NCBI GenBank assembly: GCA_965278945.1
Contig: OZ257128.1
Location: forward strand, 806,001 to 870,000
DNA from: UBA10649 sp965278945
GTDB taxonomy: Bacteria > Actinomycetota > Actinomycetes > S36-B12
DNA length: 64,000 bases
Direction: 5' to 3'
Shown: one piece after another, positions 47,367 to 56,261 of the stretch
Numbering within the stretch: the first letter of the stretch is position 1
Layout: every line of letters begins with the position of its first letter
The notes under the pieces: model-generated
What the model was told of the DNA's origin: nothing
Seen by the model: only the letters and a program-made list of their open reading frames with translations
The model's database searches: none
Translations under genes and position numbers: made by a program

Positions 47367-48254
47367 CTACCAGATCCCATCATCAGTGCCGGTTGGAAGA
47401 GTAAGGATGTCGCAGCCCGTGTCGGTGACCACAAGGGTGTGCTCGAACTGCGCCGTCCACTGTCGATCCTTGGTCACGACGGTCCAGTCGTCGTCCCAGA
47501 TCTCATAGTCGTACGTTCCGAGCGCGATCATCGGCTCAATGGTGAATGTCATGCCTGCGACGATCGGCGTGGTGTGGCGAGGATCGTCGTAGTGAGGAAC
47601 GACAAGGCCGCTGTGGAATGACGTGCCGATGCCGTGGCCGGTGAAGTCGCGTATGACCCCGTAGTCGAAGCGGCGTGCGTAGCTCTCGATCACTCGGCCG
47701 ATGACGCTGATGGGCCTGCCCGGTGCGACCGCCTTGATGGCTCGGCGAGTTGCCTCCTTGGTGCGCTCGACCAGCAGTCGAACCTCCTCGTCGACGTCGC
47801 CGACCAGGAATGTTGCGTTGGTGTCGCCGTGGACGCCACCGATAAATGCGGTGATGTCGATGTTGCAGATATCGCCGTCCTCCAGGACAGTCGTGTCCGG
47901 GATGCCGTGACAGATGACCTCGTTCAGCGAGGTGCACAGCGACTTGGGGAATCCCCTGTACCCGAGAGTCGACGGGTAGGCGCCGTGGTCGCACAGGTAC
48001 TCATGTCCCACGCGATCGAGATCATCAGTCGTCACACCGGGCCGAATCGACCGGCCTACCTCGGCCAGTGCATCGGCCGCGATGCGCCCGGCGACACGCA
48101 TTGCCGCGATCGTCTCGGCATCCTTGACCTCGGGACCGTCGTAGACGGCCGGCTGCGCCTTGCCCACATACTCGGGACGCGCGATCGCACCCGGGACGGA
48201 TCGAAGTGGAGAGACGCGGCCTGGTCGTAGCGGCTCGCGCAGCAGTTGCGGCAT
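47367..48254 (-). CDS. map: Methionine aminopeptidase, type I with N-terminal extension
   Basis: A 295-residue MetAP. Metal ligands are in DICNIDITAFIGGVHGDTNATF (two Asp), FTGHGIGTSFH (His), TFTIEPM (Glu) and the C-terminal FEHTLVV (Glu). The first 40 residues are the Pro-rich extension known from actinobacterial MetAP1c, thought to contact the ribosome. It removes initiator Met from nascent proteins. The ATG at 48254 follows TAGACT (48261-48266, minus) by 6 nt; probably leaderless. Confidence 0.93.
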   Translation of the reverse strand: MPQLLREPLRPGRVSPLRSVPGAIARPEYVGKAQPAVYDGPEVKDAETIAAMRVAGRIAADALAEVGRSIRPGVTTDDLDRVGHEYLCDHGAYPSTLGYRGFPKSLCTSLNEVICHGIPDTTVLEDGDICNIDITAFIGGVHGDTNATFLVGDVDEEVRLLVERTKEATRRAIKAVAPGRPISVIGRVIESYARRFDYGVIRDFTGHGIGTSFHSGLVVPHYDDPRHTTPIVAGMTFTIEPMIALGTYDYEIWDDDWTVVTKDRQWTAQFEHTLVVTDTGCDILTLPTGTDDGIW

Positions 48255-48337
48255 AGCGCAAGTCTAGGTCGATCGAGCGCTCGCTATCTTTGCAGGTGAC
48301 GGGCGCGGCCAGCGACTCGTCGGACGACGGGAGAGTC

Positions 48338-48496
48338 ATGAGCTGGTACTACTGCTTGATTCATCAAAAGGTCGAGCCGGACGCGGGCTGCCCCAATGCG
48401 GAGCGGATGGGTCCGTACGACACCGAGTCGGAAGCGGCGAACGCGATCGAGACCGCGAAGGCACGGAATGCGGAGTTCGACGCTGACGAGGACTGA
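48338..48496 (+). CDS. Small conserved actinobacterial protein
   Basis: 52 residues, MSWYYCLIHQKVEPDAGC then PNAERMGPYDTESEAANAI. The YYC...H...GCP...RMGPY pattern recurs in small actinobacterial proteins of unknown function; the two cysteines and histidine could bind a metal. Start ATG 48338 with GGGAG upstream; a longer GTG-type start at 48290 lacks support. A strong terminator follows. Confidence 0.75.
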   Translation: MSWYYCLIHQKVEPDAGCPNAERMGPYDTESEAANAIETAKARNAEFDADED

Positions 48497-48521
48497 CGTC
48501 TCGTCTGAGCCCAGACAACGG

Positions 48522-48553
48522 AAAAGGCCCGCACCAATCGGTGCGGGCCTTTT
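48522..48553. terminator. Bidirectional rho-independent terminator
   Basis: AAAAGGCCCGCACC (48522-48535), loop AATC, GGTGCGGGCC (48540-48549) and TTTT (48550-48553). A perfect 10-bp GC stem extended by the A/T tracts. It serves the small CDS on the plus strand and the histone-like gene on the minus strand. Confidence 0.95.
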
Positions 48554-48577
48554 CGCGCGTACAGGGACGCGGTCGGT

Positions 48578-49027
48578 CTAGCGACCGGCGGCCTTGCGTG
48601 CGGGAGCCTTGCGTGCCGGCGCCTTGCGAGCAACAGTCTTGCGCGCGGGTGCCTTCTTCGCTGCGGCCTTGCGGACCGGAGCCTTCTTTGCAACAGCCTT
48701 CTTGGCCGGTGCCTTCTTGGCGGCGACCTTCTTGGCCGGTGCCTTCTTCGCTGCGGCCTTGCGGACCGGAGCCTTCTTTGCAACAGCCTTCTTGGCCGGT
48801 GCCTTCTTGGCGGGAGCCTTCTTCGCCGCTGCCTTCTTCACAGGCGCCTTGCGTGCGGGTGCCTTCTTCGCTGCGGCCTTGCGGACCGGAGCCTTCTTCG
48901 CAACAGCCTTCTTGGCCGGTGCCTTCTTCACAGCTGCCTTGCGGGCCGGGGCCTTCTTGACTGCTGCCTTGCGCGGCGCGGCTTTCTTTGCCGGTGCCTT
49001 GCGTGTGGTCTTCTTTGCGACCGCCAC
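48578..49027 (-). CDS. Histone-H1-like Lys/Ala/Pro-rich DNA-binding protein
   Basis: 149 residues made almost entirely of KKAPAKKA, RKAAAKKAP and KKAPVRKA units, i.e. a C-terminal histone H1-type domain without an HU domain. Such proteins bind DNA and compact the nucleoid; similar tails occur in HupS/HupB of actinobacteria. The repeats also appear at DNA level, with 40-60 nt near-identical blocks, so length may vary by slippage. Start GTG 49027 with GGAGG four bases upstream. A CTCTGC/GCAGAG hairpin (49049-49066) lies in its leader. Confidence 0.85.
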   Translation of the reverse strand: MAVAKKTTRKAPAKKAAPRKAAVKKAPARKAAVKKAPAKKAVAKKAPVRKAAAKKAPARKAPVKKAAAKKAPAKKAPAKKAVAKKAPVRKAAAKKAPAKKVAAKKAPAKKAVAKKAPVRKAAAKKAPARKTVARKAPARKAPARKAAGR

Positions 49028-49190
49028 GGTGCCTCCAGTGTCGTTGTTCTCTGCTCTTCCGCAGAGTTGCGTATTACAACTTTGACAGAGCAACGTGCAT
49101 AACGCAAAGGCATTCGCGTCGAAAACGCAACGCGTGTCGGCGTTGTTCGCTGCGCATCTGCGCGCGTGCGCGCGCATTCACGAACGCGAT

Positions 49191-50492
49191 TCACTCGATC
49201 GCGCGACGCCGCTCGCGTTCACGAACTGCATCGACGTTCGTGCGGTCGTCGTATTTCCACAATGATGGCAACACAATTGCGCTGAGGCCTACTCCGATCA
49301 TGCACAGCACACCACCGGTGAAGAACGACATGCGCAACGACGTCAACGATGCAGCGGTGCTGCTGCGTACCTGTCCAAGAAGCGGTCCAACCGAGTAACT
49401 AAGAAGTTCGATTCCGGCCATGCGTCCACGCACTTCGTCGGGGATTGTCTGGTTCCACATCGTCAATCGGAAGATGCCGCTCACCATGTCGGCACCTCCC
49501 GCGATCGCGAGGAACAGCAGGACAAGAGGCAGTGACGAGGTCACGCCGACCAACGCAATGCCCAGTCCCCACAGTGCCGCGGCGTACACGATCGCGCGTC
49601 CATGTCGGTGCACGTTCTTCGTCCATCCGCTGGTGAGCGTGACGACAAGCGAGCCGACAGCCGACGCCGAGTACAGCAGGCCCAATGCCCACGGAGCACC
49701 GAGCTCGGCGGCCAGGAAGGGGAACAACGTGTAGGGAAAAGCGAAGATCATCGCGATGAGATCGACGGCATACGTGCCCATCAGATCCTTGCGACTCCAC
49801 GCGTAACGCATGCCCTCCGCGACATGGCGAAGAGTTGCGCGCTCCGACGACTCGTCGGCGACCCTGATGCTCCGTATCCGCCAAAGCAGGGCGACGGAGA
49901 CCAGGAAGGTCAGCACGTCGACGCCGTATGCCAACTGGAGTCCGCCGATGCTGATGAGAATGCCGCCGAGCGCTGGGCCGAGGATCGTCCCCAACTGGAA
50001 CTTCAGTGCGTTGAGTGCGCCGGCCGCGGCGAGCTGGTCGTGCGGCACCACTCGGGGGATCATCGCGTCGAGTGAGGGTCGTTGCAGCCCGTCCGTGACC
50101 GCAAGTGACATCGCCACGACGTAGAGAATCCACAACTGCGGGCTGGGAAGCAGGGCGTTGACCAGCAGCGCGGTGATCAGCACGCCCGCGGCGAGCTCGG
50201 TAGACAGCACCATGATGCGCCGGTCGACCGAATCCGCGAGCGAGCCGCCCCATAGGCCGAAGACGACGAGTGGAACCAGTTGAAAGAGTCCGATTAAGCC
50301 GACGGCGACGAATGAGCCGGTCAGCTGCGCGACCTGGAACGGCAGCGCGACGTAGGTGATCATCGAACCGAGGAACGTGATGAGTCCGCTCGCGAAGATG
50401 AACCGGTAGTCGCGCGACTGCCGCAGCGGTGTGATGTCGATGCGAAGGCGAGACAGCCAGCTGGATGTCTGCTCATCTCCGGAAGCGGCCAT
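49191..50492 (-). CDS. MFS transporter (EntS/MFS_3-like)
   Basis: 433 residues with about twelve membrane helices and a typical loop 2-3 motif (GLWGGSLADSVDRRIMV). The MFS_3 group includes the enterobactin exporter EntS and macrolide exporters; the substrate here is unknown. I use ATG 50492, since residues upstream are not membrane-protein-like. CACACT lies 6 nt before it. Start codons of this gene and the divergent reductase are only 27 bp apart. Confidence 0.84.
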   Translation of the reverse strand: MAASGDEQTSSWLSRLRIDITPLRQSRDYRFIFASGLITFLGSMITYVALPFQVAQLTGSFVAVGLIGLFQLVPLVVFGLWGGSLADSVDRRIMVLSTELAAGVLITALLVNALLPSPQLWILYVVAMSLAVTDGLQRPSLDAMIPRVVPHDQLAAAGALNALKFQLGTILGPALGGILISIGGLQLAYGVDVLTFLVSVALLWRIRSIRVADESSERATLRHVAEGMRYAWSRKDLMGTYAVDLIAMIFAFPYTLFPFLAAELGAPWALGLLYSASAVGSLVVTLTSGWTKNVHRHGRAIVYAAALWGLGIALVGVTSSLPLVLLFLAIAGGADMVSGIFRLTMWNQTIPDEVRGRMAGIELLSYSVGPLLGQVRSSTAASLTSLRMSFFTGGVLCMIGVGLSAIVLPSLWKYDDRTNVDAVRERERRRAIE

Positions 50493-50519
50493 CGGGGAAG
50501 TGTGGCAGGATCGCGGCTC

Positions 50520-51206
50520 GTGACTGAACCCAGCGTTCCCGACGTCCCTGCCGCAATCGACATCGCCGCTTTGCGGGTCGGAGTTCTCGGCGGGACTGGT
50601 GATCAGGGACGGGGTCTGGCTCGTCGTTTGGCGATGGCCGGCCAGTCCGTGACGATCGGATCCCGCGACGCCGCTCGAGCCGCCGACGTTGCTGAGGCAC
50701 TCAAGGTCGGTGTCAGTGGCGCGTCGAACGAGGACTGCGCACGCGCATCCGACATCGTCATCGTCGCGGTTCCGTGGGACGGCCACGAGTCATTGCTCGA
50801 GAGCCTGGTCGAGCCGTTGGCCGGAAAGATCGTCGTCGACTGTGTCAATCCGCTCGGCTTCGACAAGCAGGGTGCCTTCGGCCTCCAGGTCGACGACGGA
50901 TCGGCGGCCCAGCAGGCCGCGCGCATTCTCACGAGCAGCCGGGTCGTCGCCGCGTTCCATCACATCTCCGCCGTGCTGCTCCTCGACGAGTCGGTCGACA
51001 CCATCGACACCGACGTGCTCGTGCTCGGCGATGACCGCCAGGCCACCGATGCCGTGCAGGCCCTCGCAGACCGGATTCCAGGCATCCGTGGCGTGTTCGG
51101 CGGACGACTGCGCAACGCCGGGCAGGTCGAGGCGCTCACGGCCAACCTGATCTCGATGAACCGTCGTTACAAGGCCCACGCCGGAGTTCGCATCACCGAC
51201 GTGTAG
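50520..51206 (+). CDS. npdG: NADPH-dependent F420 reductase-like oxidoreductase
   Basis: 228 residues with Rossmann motif VGVLGGTGDQGRGLARRLA, phosphate-binding GSRD, and IVIVAVPWDGHESLL and VDCVNPLGF. This is the NpdG/FNO family, which moves hydride between NADP and coenzyme F420. It implies that the organism makes or uses F420. The start is GTG 50520; a GTG 18 nt upstream is possible. A CAGGAT box 8 nt before the GTG hints at a leaderless mRNA. Confidence 0.86.
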   Translation: MTEPSVPDVPAAIDIAALRVGVLGGTGDQGRGLARRLAMAGQSVTIGSRDAARAADVAEALKVGVSGASNEDCARASDIVIVAVPWDGHESLLESLVEPLAGKIVVDCVNPLGFDKQGAFGLQVDDGSAAQQAARILTSSRVVAAFHHISAVLLLDESVDTIDTDVLVLGDDRQATDAVQALADRIPGIRGVFGGRLRNAGQVEALTANLISMNRRYKAHAGVRITDV

Positions 51207-51209
51207 TCG

Positions 51210-52028
51210 CTACGCGTACTCGTGCTCCGGGGCCGGATACGCGCCTGACACAACATCGGCACTCCATGCGGTGACCGCGTCGGAGATGACCGTGCGCACG
51301 TCGGCGTACTGCTTGACGAACTTCGGCACGGACGACGTCAGTCCGACGAGGTCCTGCCAGACGAGGACCTGGGCGTCGGTCGAGCTTCCCGCGCCGATGC
51401 CGATCGTCGGAATTGTCAGCACCTCGCTGACACGCGCTGCCAACTCCGCTGGGACGACCTCGAGGACGACGGCGCTCGCGCCCGCGGCCTCCATCGCCTT
51501 CGCATCGCGCATGAGATTCTCGCCGGCCTCGCCGCGGCCCTGGACGCGATAACCGCCGAGCAGGTTGACCGACTGCGGAGTGAGCCCCAGGTGGCCGATG
51601 ACGGGAATGCCGGCGTTCGCGAGCGCTTCGACCTGCGGCAGGACTGGTGCGCCGCCTTCGAGCTTGACCGCATGCGCGCCTGCCTCCTTCATGAATCTCG
51701 AGGAGGTCTCCAGCGCCTGCGCGGGCGACAGTTGGTACGAGCCGAACGGCAGGTCGGCGACGACAAGCGCGCGCGAGGTGCCGCGTACCACGGCTCGGAC
51801 GAGGGGGATCAGTTCGTCGACCGTCACGGGCAGCGTTGAGTCGTGTCCGTACACGACCATCGCTGCCGAGTCGCCGACGAGCATTGCCGGGATGCCCGCG
51901 TCGTCGAAGATTCGTGCGGTGAGGGCGTCGTAGGCCGTGATCATCGGCCACTTGTCACCGCGTCGGGTTGCCTCGGCGAGATCGCGCATCGTTACGCGTC
52001 GGCCATCGGGCACGCCATAAAAGGACAT
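51210..52028 (-). CDS. panB: 3-methyl-2-oxobutanoate hydroxymethyltransferase
   Basis: A 272-residue PanB barrel: MITAYDALTARIFDDAGI, the metal-site LVGDSAAMVVYGHDST (Asp), VADLPFGSY, KLEGG (Glu nearby) and IGHLGLTPQSV. It makes ketopantoate, the first step to pantothenate and so to CoA and the ACP prosthetic group. Start ATG 52028 with GGAG upstream. It converges tightly with npdG (3 bp between stops). Confidence 0.94.
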   Translation of the reverse strand: MSFYGVPDGRRVTMRDLAEATRRGDKWPMITAYDALTARIFDDAGIPAMLVGDSAAMVVYGHDSTLPVTVDELIPLVRAVVRGTSRALVVADLPFGSYQLSPAQALETSSRFMKEAGAHAVKLEGGAPVLPQVEALANAGIPVIGHLGLTPQSVNLLGGYRVQGRGEAGENLMRDAKAMEAAGASAVVLEVVPAELAARVSEVLTIPTIGIGAGSSTDAQVLVWQDLVGLTSSVPKFVKQYADVRTVISDAVTAWSADVVSGAYPAPEHEYA

Positions 52029-52111
52029 CACTTGCTCCAATCTCGAGGCTCCGTTGTGGAGTCCCCGGACCCGTTCATGATCCCACACGCAACGCGGCGG
52101 CGGGGCATGGC

Positions 52112-52151
52112 TTTCATCACAACTCGATATACGCTACGGTGCCGTTTCGTA
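52112..52151 (+). promoter_or_regulatory. Promoter and TetR operator of the DHA2 efflux operon
   Basis: TTTCAT (52112-52117), 17 nt, TACGGT (52135-52140) give a plausible promoter. Overlapping it is an imperfect 22-bp palindrome, TACGCTACGG-TG-CCGTTTCGTA (52130-52151, 8 of 10 pairs match). The TetR gene at the end of this operon is the likely ligand-responsive repressor. Confidence 0.6.
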
Positions 52152-52198
52152 ATTGATTTCGGCCACCTGGGCCAGGCAGCGGTAGGGCGGGGACGCAC

Positions 52199-53959
52199 AT
52201 GAACGCGACGACAGCACTGGAATCAGACTCCTGGATGACCTCGGGAGCGGGGCACCCTCGACGCTGGGCGATCCTGGCGGTGCTCGTGGTGAGCCTGCTG
52301 ATCGTCGTTCTCGACAACACGATCCTCAACATCGCCCTGCCGACGATCCAAAGCGACCTGGACGCGTCGCAGAGCCAACTGGTCTGGGCGATCGACTCGT
52401 ACATCCTCGTGTTCGCGTCGCTCCTGTTCACCTGGGGTGTGATCGGGGATCGCTACGGCCGCAAGAAGGTCCTCATGATCGGCCTGATCATCTTCGGGAT
52501 CGGATCCTTGATCTGTGCATTCTCGGTCTCTGCCGGAATGCTCATCGGCTTCCGTGCGGTCATGGGCGTCGGTGGTGCTGCGGTGCTGCCCACGACCTTG
52601 GCGATCATCACCGTCGTCTTCCCGCCGCACGAGCGCGGCCGCGCGATAGGCATGTGGGCTGCGGGCGTCGGCGCGGCCGTCGCACTCGGGCCCGTCCTCG
52701 GCGGCCTGCTTCTCGCGCACCCGAGCTGGAGCAACTGGCTCACCGGCAACGACTGGGGCTCGGTCTTCTTGATCAACGTCCCGATCGTCCTGGTCGGGCT
52801 GTACTTCATCTGGAAGATCGTTCCCGAGACGAAGAACGCGGGCGCACGCAAGCTCGACATCCCCGGCCTGGTGCTGTCCTTCGCGGGACTGGTCTTCCTC
52901 ATCTACGGAATCATCGACGCATCGTCGACCCGCAACTGGCTCGCGCCCTCGGTCGTCATCCCGGTGATCATCGGCGTGCTTCTCATCGCCTTGTTCCTGT
53001 GGCTCGAGGCGCGAAGCGATCACGCGAGTTTCGATGTCTCGCTGTTCCGCAACCGCGGCTACGCGGTCAGCCTCACCGCCGTGAGCCTGGCATTCTTCGC
53101 GATGTCCGGTATCACGTTCTCGCTGCCGTTCTACCTGCAGATACTCCAGGGCTACGGCACTCTGGCCGCCGGACTGTGCTTCCTTCCCTTTGCCGTGGGA
53201 CAGCTGATCTCGGCACCGCGGAGCAACGCGCTCGTCGGCCGATTTGGCTACAAGCCCGTCATGACCACCGGTCTTGTCGTGGTCTCGATCGCGTTGCTCT
53301 CACTCGCCCGACTGCAACTCGACACCCCGTTGTGGGTCGTGCTCGTCACGTTCTTCTTCTTCGGTCTGGGGATGGGCTCGGTCATCGCGCCAGCCACTTC
53401 GGTCATGCAGAACGTCCTGCCGCTGGCCCGAGCCGGCGCCGGGTCCGCAGTGCAGAACACGGTGCGCCAGGTTTTCGGCGCACTCGGTGTCGCGGTCGTG
53501 GGCACGGTGCTCGCAACCCAGTACGCCGCGAACCTGCAGCCGGGCCTCGACGCTCTCCCGGCACAGGTTCCGCAGGCCGCGAAGGATGCGGCATCGGAGT
53601 CGATCATCGCGACGGTGAACGTCCTTGGCCAGGCTGCCGAGAACGGGCTACCTGCCGGGATGGTCGAAGCGGCACGCCAGGGGGCGTTCGAGGCCTTCCT
53701 CGCCGCTTCGCACCTGACCTCGTACATCTCGCTCGCGGTGGCCGTGTTGGCCGCTCTTGTCGTCGGTCTCTTGCTGCCGAAGATCACCCCGCCCCAGAAG
53801 GGCGACCGAGCCGTCGGTGCACCGGCCGATCCGGCCGATGCACTCGTGCAAGCCGAGGAGGCTGCGTACGCGACCGAGGCCGCGGAGGAGTATGAGGCGG
53901 GGCTCGATGAGCCGGCGGCCGGTGGATCGGGAGTTGTCGAGCCCGACGCCCGCGCGTGA
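52199..53959 (+). CDS. DHA2-family (EmrB/QacA) MFS drug exporter
   Basis: 586 residues with about fourteen membrane helices; the loop 2-3 motif GVIGDRYGRKKVLMIG and motif C (GVGAAVALGPVLGGLL) are clear. The C-terminal 50 residues are an acidic, Glu/Ala-rich cytosolic tail. DHA2 proteins export drugs, dyes or metabolites by proton antiport. Start ATG 52199 with GGCGGGGA upstream. Its stop overlaps the TetR start by 4 nt (GTGA), so the regulator is coupled. Confidence 0.9.
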   Translation: MNATTALESDSWMTSGAGHPRRWAILAVLVVSLLIVVLDNTILNIALPTIQSDLDASQSQLVWAIDSYILVFASLLFTWGVIGDRYGRKKVLMIGLIIFGIGSLICAFSVSAGMLIGFRAVMGVGGAAVLPTTLAIITVVFPPHERGRAIGMWAAGVGAAVALGPVLGGLLLAHPSWSNWLTGNDWGSVFLINVPIVLVGLYFIWKIVPETKNAGARKLDIPGLVLSFAGLVFLIYGIIDASSTRNWLAPSVVIPVIIGVLLIALFLWLEARSDHASFDVSLFRNRGYAVSLTAVSLAFFAMSGITFSLPFYLQILQGYGTLAAGLCFLPFAVGQLISAPRSNALVGRFGYKPVMTTGLVVVSIALLSLARLQLDTPLWVVLVTFFFFGLGMGSVIAPATSVMQNVLPLARAGAGSAVQNTVRQVFGALGVAVVGTVLATQYAANLQPGLDALPAQVPQAAKDAASESIIATVNVLGQAAENGLPAGMVEAARQGAFEAFLAASHLTSYISLAVAVLAALVVGLLLPKITPPQKGDRAVGAPADPADALVQAEEAAYATEAAEEYEAGLDEPAAGGSGVVEPDARA

Positions 53960-54543
53960 GGAAGGGCAGGCCGCGCGACGAGCGGATCGAGGAGAAGATC
54001 ACGGGCGCTGCTCTCGCGGTGCTTGCCGAGTCCGGCTTCACAGCCTTCTCGGTCGGGGAGGTCGCCGAACGAGCGGGCGTCGCGAAGACCACTGTTTATC
54101 GGCGTTTTCCCGCGCGCGAGGACTTGATCGGGGCCGCCGTCGAACGGCTGAACGATGATCTGCCGAAGCGCCCGACGGCAGGGCCTGTGCGGGTGCAGCT
54201 CGCCACGCTTCTCCAGGGAATTCGCAGCCACACTCCAGACTCCGAATGGAGTCGCATTCTCGCGCACGCGGTTGGTCAGGGTGCACGTGATTCCACGTTC
54301 GCGGAGATGGTCCGCAGTCGCGTTCTCATGCCTCGGCGTCAGTTGCTCCGTGACGTGATCGAGGCGGGGATTGCATCGGGCGAACTGCGATCAGATCTGG
54401 ACCCGGACGTTGCGCTGCCCGTCCTCGTCGGTCCGATGCTCTACCTGGGCAAGTGGGACAACGCGACGAGCAGTCCGCGAGTCAGCGTCGAGCAGGTCCT
54501 CGACGTGATCATGGCCGGGATGACTCACGCCACTTCGTCGTAA
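53956..54543 (+). CDS. TetR-family repressor of the efflux operon
   Basis: 195 residues: HTH FSVGEVAERAGVAKTTVYRRFP (about 31-52), then a TetR_C-type ligand domain. It is second in an operon with the DHA2 exporter, and a palindrome overlaps their shared promoter, so autoregulated repression relieved by an exported compound is likely. Start GTG 53956. Its 3' end overlaps convergent nadE by 35 bp. Confidence 0.88.
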   Translation: MRKGRPRDERIEEKITGAALAVLAESGFTAFSVGEVAERAGVAKTTVYRRFPAREDLIGAAVERLNDDLPKRPTAGPVRVQLATLLQGIRSHTPDSEWSRILAHAVGQGARDSTFAEMVRSRVLMPRRQLLRDVIEAGIASGELRSDLDPDVALPVLVGPMLYLGKWDNATSSPRVSVEQVLDVIMAGMTHATSS

Positions 54544-56176
54544 TCGGCAGCCGCCGATCCCGCCCGAACGCGCGCAGCGAGATCTTCGTTCCCGGCGGGT
54601 ACTGACGGCGCTTGTACTCGGCGAGGTCCGTCAGTCGCAGGATGCGGTCCACGAGGTCGGAGTCGAAGCCCTCAGCGACGAGATCCGCGGCGCTCCTGTC
54701 GCCTGACACGTACGCATCGAGCAGTTGATCGAGCAGCAGGTAGTCCGGAAGGCTGTCGGTATCCATCTGGTCGGGTCGAAGCTCGGCACTGGGTGGCTTG
54801 TCGATGCTGTTCGGGGGAATGGGCGGCACCTCGCCGCGCGCGATCGCGCGGGAGTTTCGCCAGCGCGACAGTTCCCACACCAGTGTCTTCGGGACATCCT
54901 TGATCGGCGCGAAGCCACCGACCGCGTCGCCGTAGATGGTGGAGTAGCCGACGGACAGTTCGCTCTTGTTCCCGGTGGCGAGGACGAGATGGCCCTCCTG
55001 ATTCGAGATCGCCATCAGCGTCGTGCCGCGAACTCTCGCCTGGAGGTTCTCCTCTGCGAGACCGGTGAGGTCTAGGGAGCCGAGATACGCGTCGACCATC
55101 GGTGCGATGGGCACGGTGCGGATGTTGATGCCCGTCCGGGCCGCGAGGTCGTACGCGTCGTCGACGGAGTGGCCCGAGGAGTACTTGCTCGGCATGGCGA
55201 CACCGAAGACGCGGCTGGGACCGAGTGCGTCGCACGCAATCGCCGCGACCAGGGCGGAGTCGATGCCCCCGCTCTGCCCGAGGACCACCGAACTGAAGCC
55301 GTTCTTCTCGACGTAGTCGCGAAGCCCCATCACGAGTGCGGCGTACACCTCCTCGAGATTGTCGAGCCGCGTGGACACCTGAGCTGTCGGCGTCACATCG
55401 GCGCCAACGTCGACGCACATCAACGTTGCCGCGAACTGCGGTGCCCGCGCCAGGAGTGCGCCCGACGGATCGACGACCATCGAGTCCCCGTCGAACACGA
55501 GTTCGTCCTGGCCGCCGATCATGTTCACGTACACGAGCACGGCACCCGACTCGCGCGCGCGGGCCGTGCACAGGGCGAGCCTCACGTCGTCCTTGTCGCG
55601 CTCGTACGGCGAGGCATTCAGCACGGCGAGCACGTCGCACTGCGCCTCGCGTGCCCAGGTGACCGGTCCGCCTTCCTGCCATAGGTCCTCGCAGATGGCG
55701 ACGCCGACGGTCAGGTCGTCGAGCTCGAAGGTGAGTGGCTCGTTGCCGGGGACGAAGTAGCGAGCCTCGTCGAACACGCCGTAGTTGGGCAGGTGGTGCT
55801 TGACGTACCTGGCGATGACCTTCCCGCCGCGAATGAGCGCTGCGGCGTTCACCGGCGCTCGGCGTGGCCGGCCCGTGGTGACCACTGCGTGGTCGTCGAG
55901 GTAGTCGAGGTAGCCGACGAGGCAGGAGATCTCGCCCGCGCCGTCCGCAGCCAGGGAGGCCGCTAGCTCGACGAGCGTGCGGCGCGCCGCGTCCTGGAAC
56001 GAGGGGCGAAGAGCGAGGTCCTCAACGGGGTATCCGGTCAGCACCATCTCGGGGAAGACCAGGAGCCGCGCCCCGGCGGCGAGGGCCTCTGCTGCTGCGG
56101 CGCGGACCAGCAGGGAGTTTCCCGCGAGGTCTCCGACGATGGGGTTGACCTGGGCGAGGGCAATACGCAGGGGCAC
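54509..56176 (-). CDS. nadE: Glutamine-dependent NAD+ synthetase
   Basis: 555 residues. The N-terminal nitrilase-type glutaminase domain has Glu43 (FPEMVLTGY), Lys126 (VKHHLPNYGVF) and Cys162 (VAICEDLW); the C-terminal synthetase has the P-loop GQSGGIDSALVA and TGNKSELSVGY. It amidates nicotinic acid adenine dinucleotide with glutamine nitrogen. The length is that of the short form, not the about 680-residue mycobacterial form. The start is GTG 56176 with TAGCCT 6 nt before it (56183-56188, minus), probably leaderless. Confidence 0.93.
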   Translation of the reverse strand: MPLRIALAQVNPIVGDLAGNSLLVRAAAAEALAAGARLLVFPEMVLTGYPVEDLALRPSFQDAARRTLVELAASLAADGAGEISCLVGYLDYLDDHAVVTTGRPRRAPVNAAALIRGGKVIARYVKHHLPNYGVFDEARYFVPGNEPLTFELDDLTVGVAICEDLWQEGGPVTWAREAQCDVLAVLNASPYERDKDDVRLALCTARARESGAVLVYVNMIGGQDELVFDGDSMVVDPSGALLARAPQFAATLMCVDVGADVTPTAQVSTRLDNLEEVYAALVMGLRDYVEKNGFSSVVLGQSGGIDSALVAAIACDALGPSRVFGVAMPSKYSSGHSVDDAYDLAARTGINIRTVPIAPMVDAYLGSLDLTGLAEENLQARVRGTTLMAISNQEGHLVLATGNKSELSVGYSTIYGDAVGGFAPIKDVPKTLVWELSRWRNSRAIARGEVPPIPPNSIDKPPSAELRPDQMDTDSLPDYLLLDQLLDAYVSGDRSAADLVAEGFDSDLVDRILRLTDLAEYKRRQYPPGTKISLRAFGRDRRLPITTKWRESSRP

Positions 56177-56222
56177 GGCACGAGGCTATCGCTGGATTCG
56201 CTGTGGCTATTCGTCCCACTCG

Positions 56223-56238
56223 TTTACACCGATGTAAC
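56223..56238 (+). promoter_or_regulatory. Candidate GlnR-type box upstream of glnA2
   Basis: TTTAC-ACCGAT-GTAAC fits the GlnR pattern gTnAC-n6-GaAAC with two differences. It lies 24-39 bp before the ATG; CACTAT (56250-56255) is a possible -10 box giving a leaderless transcript. Compare 63772-63787 before glnA. Confidence 0.4.
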
Positions 56239-56261
56239 ACGGCGAGGGCCACTATGTCTTC

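Noticed and set aside
48590..49020. Regular repeats that could suggest a CRISPR-like or minisatellite array
   Set aside because: The repeats keep one reading frame and encode Lys/Ala/Pro units of a histone-like protein; there are no unique spacers.
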